Below are positions 1 through 7,050 of a DNA stretch of 26,011 nt, piece by piece. A program made the position numbers and the translations under genes. The DNA lies in contig JARHYY010000009.1 in the NCBI GenBank assembly GCA_029258405.1, positions 1-26,011 on the forward strand, in the 5' to 3' direction. Below the pieces are notes generated by a model. It searched no databases. It was not told where the DNA came from and saw nothing but the letters and a program-made list of their open reading frames with translations. The stretch comes from Helicobacteraceae bacterium. Its GTDB lineage: Bacteria; Campylobacterota; Campylobacteria; Campylobacterales; Helicobacteraceae. Each line of letters begins with the position of its first letter. Position 1 is the stretch's first letter.

Positions 1-467
1 TCTACAATACTAATGAGGATCATAAAAAAATTGCCATTGCTATCTCTTCTATGTGGAAAAAGAATCTTGATGGAATTATAAAAATCACATTACAAAACCT
101 AGAATGGAAAACCTTTCTCTCTGAAAGAAGGTTGGGTAAATTTCAAGTTGCCAAAAATGCGTGGTGTTCAGCTTACAATGAAGCAAGCACATTTTTAAAT
201 ACCCTTTTATCAGATTCTTCTAATAATCGTGGAGGATTTGCAAGCAAGGAATATGATGATATTATCCATTCAGCTTATTTAGCGCCATCTCAAGAGCAAA
301 GAGCAGAGCTATATGCTAAGGCTGAAGATATATTATCACAAGAAACTGCATTGATACCTATTTATTTTTATGTATCTGGTTTATTAGTTAAGCCCTATGT
401 AAGAGGGTTTAAGCTTAAAGCATCTCAAGGTTATTATTTTAAAAATGTATATATTTTAGAGCATTAA
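1..467 (+). CDS. Oligopeptide ABC transporter substrate-binding protein, C-terminal part
   Basis: This is the last ~155 codons of a gene whose 5' end lies outside the window; the frame is open from base 3, before the first ATG at 51. The protein would be a periplasmic solute-binding protein that hands peptides to an Opp/Dpp-type importer. The visible stretch resembles the C-terminal lobe of OppA/MppA proteins: NEDHKKIA followed by MWKKNL, then LEWKTFLSERRLGKFQVAK, then AWCSAYNEASTFLNTLLSD (the family commonly has a W-C-x-x-Y-N-x-P-x-x-F-L pattern), an asparagine pair, and a closing IPIYFY segment. No permease or ATPase gene follows before the gene-free stretch, so the transporter genes must lie upstream or elsewhere. 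Family assignment is firm; OppA versus MppA or DppA specificity cannot be decided from this part. Confidence 0.85.
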   Translation, partial: YNTNEDHKKIAIAISSMWKKNLDGIIKITLQNLEWKTFLSERRLGKFQVAKNAWCSAYNEASTFLNTLLSDSSNNRGGFASKEYDDIIHSAYLAPSQEQRAELYAKAEDILSQETALIPIYFYVSGLLVKPYVRGFKLKASQGYYFKNVYILEH

Positions 468-547
468 GAGTTTTATGTTTAGGAATGCTCATAATAAAGC
501 ATAATTAAATATAAGAGCTCTTAAAGCACTTAGAAATATTAGCATAG

Positions 548-619
548 CCCCCCCTTAAACCAAACAAGCATTTTGATACATAGCTTGTTATATGTAATAT
601 TCATGTATCTCATAAGATA
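548..619. repeat. Dispersed intergenic repeat, copy A
   Basis: Starts with seven C residues, then AAACCA, then CATTTTGATACATA, AGCTTG and a 30-base block (590-619) that recurs exactly at 25944-25973. Copy B (25892-25973) has the same elements in the same order and direction, with an internal gain of about 12 bases. The sequences diverge right after the 30-base block. The function is unknown. Confidence 0.75.
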
Positions 620-641
620 AATATAGTATGCGTTTATATTG

Positions 642-677
642 TATATATTAACTTATATAGCTTTGGGTTAATATATA
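642..677. repeat. Inverted repeat beside repeat copy A
   Basis: Arms TATATATTAAC (642-652) and GTTAATATATA (667-677) pair perfectly over 11 bp with a 14-nt loop. Outside the arms, GCG at 630-632 and CGC at 678-680 could extend the pairing after a bulge. There is no T-run after it, so a terminator role is doubtful. Confidence 0.4.
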
Positions 678-1308
678 CGCACCACTTTAAGATGAGGTAT
701 TGTATTATTAAAAGCATTCCATAATATATTAAAGCATTATTGCACAATAAAACATTCTTTGGTAAGAAGCTCTTATTTTACCTTTCTTTGATATGAAAAG
801 CATTGTAAATAATCCTTAAAAAGTTTGTATCTCTTATCTATTCCATAAGAGTTATTCATATTATCAAAGAAACTTTAATGGCTCTCTTAATATATGTGTA
901 GTTTAAGGTATGCACTCTTTAGTAAAATCTCTTATTCTTTTGAGTGTATTTGATTGCTAGGTTTTTAACTCTACTCTTATAAGAACTTCATACTTATACT
1001 TGAGAATCAATAGATTTAGTATTTAAAAGTGCTTTAAAATTCCTCCTTAATCCTCTTATAGTATTTATAGCTCTAATGCTTGTACTTGACTTGCTTTTAC
1101 AATAAGCTTATAATATAACTTTGTATAGTGAAGCATTAAGTAAATCTTTTAATATTTGTTGCTTGTTTGAGTCTTTTTATGTTGAAATAGCTTGTGGGGG
1201 TATATTTTCTTTTCTTATGAATTATTAAATATTTAACAACACCTTTAAATAAGCTCTGTCGCTATCTCTTACAAATTAAGACTGATAAAAGCCTTTTAAG
1301 TACGATAT

Positions 1309-2016
1309 TTATGAAAATTGTCCTAAAAATAAGAGCAGCACTGTTGTGCTCATAATAATAAAAAACCAATTTATTTTTTCATGCATCTTATTAATATTTT
1401 TTTCAAAAAGCCACAAAGCATATAAGATCAATAAACCAATAACTATAAAACAAATTAAACAGCATAGTGCCATATTCATAAACTGTTTTTGAGGTATAAG
1501 CCACCATCCATGAGAATATAAACCAGCACTAAAGTTATCCTCTAAAGAGCCTATAAAAAACTGCTGTAAGCTATCTAAAGTTGTAAAACTATTTTGAGGC
1601 GGGCGAGGAATATCTAGCCCGCATTCTCCAGAGGGCATAAACCATTCAGGAAACCATATATGCAAAGGAATATTAAAAGGAAATATGGGGATATTTTTGC
1701 ACCCATTCATTTGAATAAATGGGTTCGCTTCTTGCACAGATATAGCAATATGATTAAGCAATAATGAATGATGAATGCCTAGTGTTATCCCATAAATACT
1801 AAACACAAAGCTAAAAAACAAAATCCCTTTTACGGGACACAAAACTGCCAAAATAGCCCCTATTGCTATGCTCCATGTTGCGTAACGAATATATACACAT
1901 TGCTCACAAGGCTGCATATATAAATAGTTTTGAAAAAAATAATGAGACACAATAAGCATACCTAATACAATTATAAGTACAAAGCCCCAAGTTTTTCTTA
2001 AGTATATACTACTCAT
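1309..2016 (-). CDS. dsbI: Disulfide-bond oxidase DsbI (DsbB family)
   Basis: Inner-membrane protein of 235 residues that should reoxidise a periplasmic DsbA-type enzyme and pass electrons to quinone. Hydrophobic segments lie near residues 10-28, 46-60, 65-84, 182-204 and 216-233. The first periplasmic cysteine pair is C37-E-Q-C40 followed by VYIRY, the DsbI form of the DsbB CxxC-x-x-E-R motif. The second pair is C106 (NGCKN) and C132 (GEC), separated by a Pro/Trp/Phe-rich loop, as in DsbI proteins. The extra C-terminal membrane segment also fits DsbI rather than classical four-helix DsbB. The start lies 15 bases after the stop of the upstream dsbA-like gene, so the two are probably co-transcribed. 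No arylsulfate sulfotransferase gene is adjacent, unlike some dsbI loci. Confidence 0.88.
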   Translation of the reverse strand: MSSIYLRKTWGFVLIIVLGMLIVSHYFFQNYLYMQPCEQCVYIRYATWSIAIGAILAVLCPVKGILFFSFVFSIYGITLGIHHSLLLNHIAISVQEANPFIQMNGCKNIPIFPFNIPLHIWFPEWFMPSGECGLDIPRPPQNSFTTLDSLQQFFIGSLEDNFSAGLYSHGWWLIPQKQFMNMALCCLICFIVIGLLILYALWLFEKNINKMHEKINWFFIIMSTTVLLLFLGQFS

Positions 2017-2031
2017 TGTATCTCATAGTAA

Positions 2032-2697
2032 TTAGGGCATTTTCATAAGATCTTCAATAAGAAGTGCTAAAACCTCTAATGAATCAAAAGCCCCAGCCAT
2101 AATTTGATATTTTCCATTAACAATAAATGTGGGGGTGCCTTGCTCCAAAGCAATGGGTTCAGCTTGTTCATATTGCGATATAATTTGCTTTGCCTCTGCA
2201 GTTTGCATAAAAGCTTCAAGTTCAGACAATGAAATACCTAATACATTCAATCCTATCTCATAAAAACCATCTAAATTATTTTGATTTTCAAAATCTTGTT
2301 TTTGAACAAAATAAGAATCAAAATACGCTCCTGCAAGCTTATATACCATACCTCCTTGAGCTGCATCTTGATTATTTTGCAAATCTTTAGCATACGCATA
2401 GGCAAATAAATTATTCAACTCTTTCCAATATCCTTGCTGAAAATTTGTGTGATAAAGCCTATAGTTTAACTCTGGAATCTTAGCCTTAAGTTTTTTTAGT
2501 GTTTCAAATTTATAATGATTGTAGCAATGAATACAACGGTATGAAAATATTTCAATTACACTATTATGAGCTTCTTTGAGCGGGGTTTTAAGCTCAATGT
2601 AATCTATGCCCTTTTGAAAGCTGCTTTCAGCGTATAAAAATACGCAAAAAAACATACAGACACTCATTATTTGCACAGCCTTTTTTACCATATTCAC
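2032..2697 (-). CDS. dsbA: Periplasmic thiol:disulfide oxidoreductase, DsbA family
   Basis: Secreted thiol oxidase of 221 residues. Residues 1-23 form a signal peptide (two Lys, a hydrophobic core, then LYA before Glu24). A thioredoxin-fold strand (SVIEIFSYRC) leads into the active site C55-I-H-C58, and the cis-proline loop is G187-T-P189-T with FIVNGKY after it. The dipeptide is IH rather than the E. coli PH, which should alter redox potential; this is inferred. The partner is the DsbI just downstream. I chose the GTG at 2697 because AAAGGAG (2705-2711) sits 7 nt upstream; the ATG at 2691 is the alternative and would be 13 nt from that site. The family is certain, but which DsbA/DsbL subgroup it belongs to is not. 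Confidence 0.88.
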   Translation of the reverse strand: MNMVKKAVQIMSVCMFFCVFLYAESSFQKGIDYIELKTPLKEAHNSVIEIFSYRCIHCYNHYKFETLKKLKAKIPELNYRLYHTNFQQGYWKELNNLFAYAYAKDLQNNQDAAQGGMVYKLAGAYFDSYFVQKQDFENQNNLDGFYEIGLNVLGISLSELEAFMQTAEAKQIISQYEQAEPIALEQGTPTFIVNGKYQIMAGAFDSLEVLALLIEDLMKMP

Positions 2698-2738
2698 AAT
2701 ATAACTCCTTTGAAATAAATTTATAATCTAATAATGCT

Positions 2739-2744
2739 ATTGTA
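2739..2744 (-). promoter_or_regulatory. Candidate -10 for dsbA-dsbI
   Basis: TACAAT on the minus strand, about 42 bases before the dsbA start, in the divergent gap with secG. No convincing -35, which is usual in Helicobacter. It is a sequence match only. Confidence 0.35.
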
Positions 2745-2829
2745 ACATAAAGTGCAAATATTTCAAGAAATATATGATAATAAAGATGAATTTCAATGAA
2801 TTTTTATTTGATTGTTAATAGAAATAAAG

Positions 2830-2835
2830 TACAAT
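2830..2835 (+). promoter_or_regulatory. Candidate -10 for the secG operon
   Basis: TACAAT, about 53 bases before the secG ATG, with A/T-rich upstream DNA and no clear -35. Transcription from here would cover the run that ends at the hairpin at 8973-9001. Confidence 0.4.
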
Positions 2836-2888
2836 TCCTCCCTAAATCCATAAATAAGTCGAAGGAAATATTATAAGGAATTTTTAAT

Positions 2889-3293
2889 ATGAATGAGCTT
2901 TTACTTATCCTGCAATTTATTCTTGCAGCAGTTATTACCGTTGTCATTTTGCTTCAAAAAAGTTCAAGTATCGGTCTTGGTGTTTATAGCGGGAGCAATG
3001 AGAGCTTATTTGGTGCAAAGGGTCCAGCGAGTTTTTTGGCTAAAACAACTTTTGTATTAGGTGTAATCTTTGTTGCCAATACTCTAGCGTTAGGTTATGT
3101 ATATACCCAAAAATCACAAAAATCTGTTTTGGATAGCATTAATACAGAATCAATGATTCCATCAATACCCCAAACACATGAACAAAACAATACACAATCG
3201 CTGAATACTTCAGATACAAATACCACACCACCCATAGATGCACCATCAACTACACAGCACTCTACCCAAGGAGAAAATAATGCCAGTCAATGA
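2889..3293 (+). CDS. secG: Preprotein translocase subunit SecG
   Basis: Small subunit of the SecYEG channel, 134 residues. There are two membrane helices: residues 3-22 (LLLILQFILAAVITVVILLQ) and about 52-72 (AKTTFVLGVIFVANTLALGY). They are joined by the conserved loop LLQKSSSIGLG with GSNESLFGAKG and an FLAKTT entry to helix 2, all typical of SecG. After helix 2 comes a ~60-residue tail rich in Asn, Thr, Ser, Pro and Gln, not part of the core family. AAGGA (2876-2880) is 8 nt before the ATG. The stop lies 14 bases inside frr, so the tail codons overlap the frr start. I recall the order secG-frr-pyrE also in H. pylori. Identity is secure. Confidence 0.93.
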   Translation: MNELLLILQFILAAVITVVILLQKSSSIGLGVYSGSNESLFGAKGPASFLAKTTFVLGVIFVANTLALGYVYTQKSQKSVLDSINTESMIPSIPQTHEQNNTQSLNTSDTNTTPPIDAPSTTQHSTQGENNASQ

Positions 3294-3840
3294 AATTTAT
3301 ACCCACACTAAAGAGTATATGCAAAAAAGCCTTAATGCACTCAAAAAAGATTTTGGAACTTTGAGAACGGGCAAGGTATCTACAAACATTATTGAGGGCA
3401 TTAAAATAAATTATTACGACACACTAACGCCTTTGTCGCAAGTTGCTTCTCTTACAGCTCTTGATGCTTCTACTTTGCAAGTGATTCCTTGGGAAAAAAA
3501 AATACTCAAAGAAATAGAACGAGCCATTAACGAAGCTAATATAGGCATCAACCCTAATAATGATGGCGAAAGTATCAAGTTATTTTTCCCACCTATGACG
3601 AGTGAAAAACGCAAAGAAATTGCCAAAGAAGCGAAATCTATGGGTGAAAAAACAAAAATATCTATACGAAACATACGAAAAGAATCTAATGATAAAATAA
3701 AAAAGATGGAAAAAGAAAAAACTATTTCAGAAGATATATCTAAAAAAGCTTATGATGAAATTCAAAAAATCACTGATGAATTTGTAAAAAGAGTTGATGA
3801 ATCTATCAGGAACAAAGAAGAAGAGATATTGAAAATATGA
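3280..3840 (+). CDS. frr: Ribosome recycling factor
   Basis: Cytoplasmic protein of 186 residues that, with EF-G, splits post-termination ribosomes. Length matches the usual ~185. Family landmarks: an N-terminal helix with LKKDFGTLRTGKVS, the segment INYYDTLTPLSQVASLTALD, then PNNDGESIKLFFPPMTSEKR, RNIRKESNDKIKKMEKE and the C-terminal helix KITDEFVKRVDES. I start at the ATG at 3280, which has AAGGAGA (3268-3274) 5 nt upstream; an in-frame ATG at 3238 would add 14 residues unlike any RRF and lies inside the secG tail. The gene overlaps secG by 14 bases at its start and pyrE by 4 bases (ATGA) at its end, which suggests translational coupling. Confidence 0.96.
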   Translation: MPVNEIYTHTKEYMQKSLNALKKDFGTLRTGKVSTNIIEGIKINYYDTLTPLSQVASLTALDASTLQVIPWEKKILKEIERAINEANIGINPNNDGESIKLFFPPMTSEKRKEIAKEAKSMGEKTKISIRNIRKESNDKIKKMEKEKTISEDISKKAYDEIQKITDEFVKRVDESIRNKEEEILKI

Positions 3841-4457
3841 AAAAGTTAGACATTATTACTCTGTATAAAAACTCAAAAGCTCTCTTAGAAGGGCATTTTT
3901 TATTGAGCAGTGGGCGGCATTCTGCATACTATCTACAAAGTGCTAAAGTCCTAGAATCTCCACAAACAGCGTCTTTGCTTGCAGAAGCTCTAGCAAAACA
4001 TATTAAAGAACATAACATATGCTACATTGATGCAATCTGTGCTCCTGCATTAGGGGGCATTATAGCTGGATATGAACTTGCTAAGGCTATGGGGGTACGA
4101 TTTATATTTACAGAACGCGTACAAGGTAAAATGCAATTGCGTAGAGGGTTTGAAGTATCATCAGGTGAGCATTTTCTTATCTGTGAAGATATTATTACTA
4201 CAGGGGGTTCTGCTCTTGAATCTGCTGAAGTTATTACATACTTAGGTGGAAAAGTGCTTGGTTTTGCTGCATTAGCTAATCGCGGGATTTGTAAATGTAT
4301 CAACTCTGAAACACACTCAAAACCAGAAGCAAAACTACCTACACACTTGCCCCTTTTTGCTTTGGAAAACTTTTCTTTTGACACTTATATTCCTGAAGAA
4401 TGCCCTTTGTGCAAGCAAGGCACTCAAGCTATAAAACCGGGGAGTCGAGGCAATTAA
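3837..4457 (+). CDS. pyrE: Orotate phosphoribosyltransferase
   Basis: 206-residue enzyme that joins orotate to PRPP to give orotidine monophosphate in pyrimidine synthesis. The PRPP-binding motif is at residues 113-129 (FLICEDIITTGGSALES). The N-terminal FLLSSGRHSAYYLQ and the PALGGIIAGYELA segment are typical of PyrE, and residues 91-105 (FTERVQGKMQLRRGF) are the likely flexible catalytic loop. The C-terminus has a cysteine pair (CPLC) after YIPEE, also seen in related PyrE proteins. The start overlaps the frr stop as ATGA. It is a salvage-independent step; no other pyrimidine gene is in the window. Identity is firm. Confidence 0.94.
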   Translation: MKKLDIITLYKNSKALLEGHFLLSSGRHSAYYLQSAKVLESPQTASLLAEALAKHIKEHNICYIDAICAPALGGIIAGYELAKAMGVRFIFTERVQGKMQLRRGFEVSSGEHFLICEDIITTGGSALESAEVITYLGGKVLGFAALANRGICKCINSETHSKPEAKLPTHLPLFALENFSFDTYIPEECPLCKQGTQAIKPGSRGN

Positions 4458-4483
4458 ATACAGCTGCAAAAAGTGGAGGTCTA

Positions 4484-4915
4484 TTGAATAGCAAAACAAA
4501 CAAAAACGATATGCCCAAATTTGTGTCCTATTTTGAACGCTTTAAGGCACAAGTAATTGATACATTTATGATATATACACCTATTTTGTATATCACTACC
4601 TATTTTGTTCTTGATGGGGCACAAGAGTTTAGAGAAAGTGAAATTGCACATTTTATTGCTGTTTTTATATATGGAATTCTTGCATCTCTATTTATATCTC
4701 TTAGCGCACAAACACCGGGTTGCAAGGCACAAGGCATTGCTATAGTAGATACAAATTTAAAAAAAATAAATTTCCTTAAATCTCTTGTTCGTTTTTTTCT
4801 TTATCTCATAACTGTATTTTTAATTTGGGGTGTTTTTCTGCCCCAGATACGCAGACAAAAAACAACCATTCATGATATTATTTGTGGTACACAGATGATA
4901 TATAAGCACAAATAA
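4484..4915 (+). CDS. RDD family membrane protein
   Basis: Probable inner-membrane protein of unknown role with an RDD domain. From the chosen start it has 143 residues: a soluble head with FERFKAQVIDTFMIYTP (the R and D positions that give the family its name), a first helix (about IYTPILYITTYFVL), a second (FIAVFIYGILASLFISLS), a PGCKAQGI loop, then a third helix (SLVRFFLYLITVFLIWGVFL) and the closing TTIHDIICGTQM, where RDD proteins usually have an H-D pair. I chose the TTG at 4484 because GGAGG (4475-4479) is 4 nt upstream; the ATG at 4511 has no such site and is the alternative. The open frame itself runs back into pyrE (4400), but that part has no family match. I recall an equivalent gene after pyrE in H. 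pylori. Confidence 0.75.
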   Translation: MNSKTNKNDMPKFVSYFERFKAQVIDTFMIYTPILYITTYFVLDGAQEFRESEIAHFIAVFIYGILASLFISLSAQTPGCKAQGIAIVDTNLKKINFLKSLVRFFLYLITVFLIWGVFLPQIRRQKTTIHDIICGTQMIYKHK

Positions 4916-4923
4916 GGAATAGT

Positions 4924-6738
4924 ATGCGAAGATTTATAGATTCACTCAAAGAAAACAACCTTCTTAAAATCATCGATGAACCTATAGATATCAACCTAGA
5001 AATGGCACATATTGCCTATATAGAAGTCAAAAAACAACATTCAAAAGCCTTATTATTTACACAACCTGTATGTAAAGAAAAAAATAAATTTTTTGATATA
5101 CCTGTATTAATGAATATCTTTGGGAGCGATGCTCTTGTTCAGCTTATTTTAGGAGATGTAGAAGAAATAGCTAAAAACATTCAATCTCTTACACATTTTA
5201 AACCACCTAAAAATTTTCGTGAAAGCATAAAATCTTTAGCTATGCTATGGAATCTCCGCACAGTTTTTCCATCAAGAAGCAATAAAAAAGGTTTTTGTCA
5301 AGAGGTTACATATAGAGATGATTTGGTAAATCTCTATAATTTACCTATACTAAAAACATGGGAAAAAGATGCTGCTGCTTTTATAACTATGGGGCAGCTT
5401 TATACACAAAGTCTTGATGGCAGAATTCAGAATGCTGGAATGTATCGCTTGCAGGTGCTTAGCAAAAATGAGCTTATATTACATTGGCAAATACACAAAG
5501 ATTCTATAAAAATTTTTGAAGAGTACAAGAGAAGCCAACAGAAAATGCCCGTTTCTATCGCTATTGGTGGGGACCCTCTATATACATGGTGTGCAACTGC
5601 ACCGCTACCTTATGGTTTGTTTGAATTATTGCTCTATGGCTATATTCGCAAACAAAGAGCAAAGATGATTAAATCTCTCACTAATCCTATCTATATACCT
5701 TTTGATGCAGATATTGTAATAGAAGGCTTTGTTGATCCACAGCATTATGCCAATGAAGGACCATTTGGGGATCACACTGGTTTTTATACACCTATAGAGC
5801 CATATCCTGTTCTTAAAGTTTCAGCACTGACGCATAAAACTAATCCGATATATCTTGCTACTGTAGTTGGCAAACCTCCTTTAGAAGATAAATACCTTGG
5901 CTATCCTACAGAAAGAATATTTTTACCTCTTTTACAAACAACAGCTCCGCAACTTTTAGATTACTACATGCCAGAAAATGGGGTTTTTCATAATCTCATT
6001 CTTGTTAAAATCGCTGTTTGCTACCCCAAACATGCCCAACAAGTCATGCACACATTATGGGGCACTGGACAAATGAGTTTTGTAAAACATGCTATTTTTG
6101 TCAATGAAAACGCTCCAAATTTAAGAGATTCCAAAGCTATTAGCACATACATACTTGAGCGATTTTCGATAAAAAATTTACTTTTTAGTGAAGGAATTTG
6201 TGATGCCCTAGATCATGCGAGCAATGGTTATGCACATGGGGGCAAGTTAGGTATAGATTGCACACAAAAAGAACAAGTTAAAAATGATGTAATAGTACTT
6301 GAAGATAATTTACTTCTTCACAAAATGCAAAAAATTATTCCAGAAATACAAGAAATACGGCAATACTTTTGTGATACACCTAATCCAATAACTATTATAG
6401 GGATACAAAAACAAAACCGCCCTGTAACACAGCTCATTCCACAGCTTGATATTTTGCAAGAGCATTTGCGTATATTGTTTTTTCTTGATTCTTCCAAGCT
6501 TGATAAAGAAAATCCCTATATGATATTATGGCGTGTTGTTAATAGCATTGATGCTAAAAGAGATATTGTAATTACCGAAAAAATAATAGGCGTAGATGCT
6601 ACAGACAAAGGCATTCTTGAAGGATATATGAAAGAATGGCCTCTTGAAACAGATTGCAATAAAGAGGTTATAGAAAGCTTACGCAAAAGAGGACTTATAG
6701 ATGTTGATGACACATTTTTAAAGTTTTTTCAAATTTAG
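4924..6738 (+). CDS. ubiD: UbiD-family decarboxylase, probably menaquinone synthesis
   Basis: 604-residue decarboxylase that should need prenylated FMN, made by a UbiX partner not in this window. Visible landmarks: the N-terminal MRRFIDSLKENNLLKIIDEPID, NAGMYRLQVL, the IAIGGDP segment, and the signature E278-G-P-F-G-D283-HTG, whose acidic pair corresponds to the catalytic Glu/Asp positions of UbiD/Fdc enzymes. It continues into TVVGKPPLEDKYLG and LLQTTAPQLLDYYMPENGVFHN. In Helicobacter, which makes menaquinone through futalosine, this longer UbiD type is assigned to decarboxylation of a naphthoate intermediate rather than to ubiquinone; that is family knowledge, not seen here. AAGGA lies just before the ATG, 8 bases after the RDD gene. 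In H. pylori, as I recall, the homologue is beside serA; here it is 17 kb away. Confidence 0.9.
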   Translation: MRRFIDSLKENNLLKIIDEPIDINLEMAHIAYIEVKKQHSKALLFTQPVCKEKNKFFDIPVLMNIFGSDALVQLILGDVEEIAKNIQSLTHFKPPKNFRESIKSLAMLWNLRTVFPSRSNKKGFCQEVTYRDDLVNLYNLPILKTWEKDAAAFITMGQLYTQSLDGRIQNAGMYRLQVLSKNELILHWQIHKDSIKIFEEYKRSQQKMPVSIAIGGDPLYTWCATAPLPYGLFELLLYGYIRKQRAKMIKSLTNPIYIPFDADIVIEGFVDPQHYANEGPFGDHTGFYTPIEPYPVLKVSALTHKTNPIYLATVVGKPPLEDKYLGYPTERIFLPLLQTTAPQLLDYYMPENGVFHNLILVKIAVCYPKHAQQVMHTLWGTGQMSFVKHAIFVNENAPNLRDSKAISTYILERFSIKNLLFSEGICDALDHASNGYAHGGKLGIDCTQKEQVKNDVIVLEDNLLLHKMQKIIPEIQEIRQYFCDTPNPITIIGIQKQNRPVTQLIPQLDILQEHLRILFFLDSSKLDKENPYMILWRVVNSIDAKRDIVITEKIIGVDATDKGILEGYMKEWPLETDCNKEVIESLRKRGLIDVDDTFLKFFQI

Positions 6739-6753
6739 CACAAAGGAGCGAAC

Positions 6754-7041
6754 ATGATACGAGTAGTAGCAAAAATATTTGTTGAGCATGATAAGCAAGA
6801 ATTATTTATTTCTGCAGCTAAAGAGCTTATCTCTAAAAGTCGTTTGGAAGAAGGTTGTCATTTTTACGACCTCATGCGTCAAAGTGAAAATAAAAATATT
6901 TTATGCTTTATTGAAGAATGGGCTAGCCATTCAGCCCTAGAACAACATATGAGCACAGAGCATTTTAAAAAGGGCATACAAACCCTAGAGCAATACTGGA
7001 CAAAAGCACCAAGCATAGAAGTTTATGAAATGTTAAATTGA
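6754..7041 (+). CDS. ABM-domain protein (putative quinol-type monooxygenase)
   Basis: 95-residue cytoplasmic protein that fits a single antibiotic-biosynthesis-monooxygenase (ABM) ferredoxin-like fold. Landmarks: the N-terminal strand IRVVAKIFV, the helix ELFISAAKELISKSRLEEGCHFYDLMR, where ABM proteins show S-R-x-E-x-G-C-x-x-Y-x-L, FIEEWASHSALEQHMSTEHF (E-x-W-x-x-x-x-A-L-x-x-H-x-x-x-x-H-F), and a final strand. These small proteins are dimers, and some oxidise quinols or related aromatics; the substrate here is unknown. AAAGGAG precedes the ATG, 15 bases after the ubiD stop. Its position next to a quinone-pathway decarboxylase makes a quinone role attractive but unproven. The last TGA forms part of a -10-like sequence for the next gene. 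Confidence 0.82.
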   Translation: MIRVVAKIFVEHDKQELFISAAKELISKSRLEEGCHFYDLMRQSENKNILCFIEEWASHSALEQHMSTEHFKKGIQTLEQYWTKAPSIEVYEMLN

Positions 7042-7047
7042 TATAAT
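7039..7047 (+). promoter_or_regulatory. Extended -10 match TGATATAAT inside the operon
   Basis: A perfect TGnTATAAT formed by the stop codon of the ABM gene plus the next six bases. Transcripts would begin near 7053-7055, just after the annotated ATG (7051) of the UDG-like gene, so this site would produce either a shorter protein or only downstream expression. Confidence 0.4.
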
Positions 7048-7050
7048 TTT

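Larger units (their letters stand above)
468..1308. other. Gene-free stretch with repeat copy A
   Basis: About 840 bases with no open frame over 60 codons; the ATG-started frames I followed on the plus strand stop within about 17 codons. I found no tRNA arm motif. It holds a C7 run (548-554), repeat copy A (548-619) and an 11-bp inverted repeat (642-677). The rest is AT-rich and shows nothing I can name. It may hide a small RNA or be decayed sequence. Confidence 0.6.

Noticed and set aside
459..490. Hairpin GAGCATT/AATGCTC after the oligopeptide-binding gene as terminator
   Set aside because: Only 7 bp with an 18-nt loop and no T-run after it.
548..554. C7 run as a phase-variable switch
   Set aside because: No open frame runs through it and no gene follows, so slippage would not switch a product; kept only as part of the repeat.
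910..960. 16-codon hydrophobic frame (MHSLVKSLILL...) as a small toxin
   Set aside because: AAGG is only one base from the ATG and there is no antisense promoter or conservation evidence; too short to support.
3238..3279. Earlier in-frame ATG for ribosome recycling factor
   Set aside because: It adds 14 residues unlike RRF, lies in the secG tail and has no ribosome site; the ATG at 3280 has AAGGAGA and gives the family length.
3414..4384. Minus-strand open frames within frr and pyrE, and similar ones opposite ubiD, valS, aroA, rpsA and serA
   Set aside because: They mirror well-identified genes, lack ribosome sites and have no recognisable protein features.
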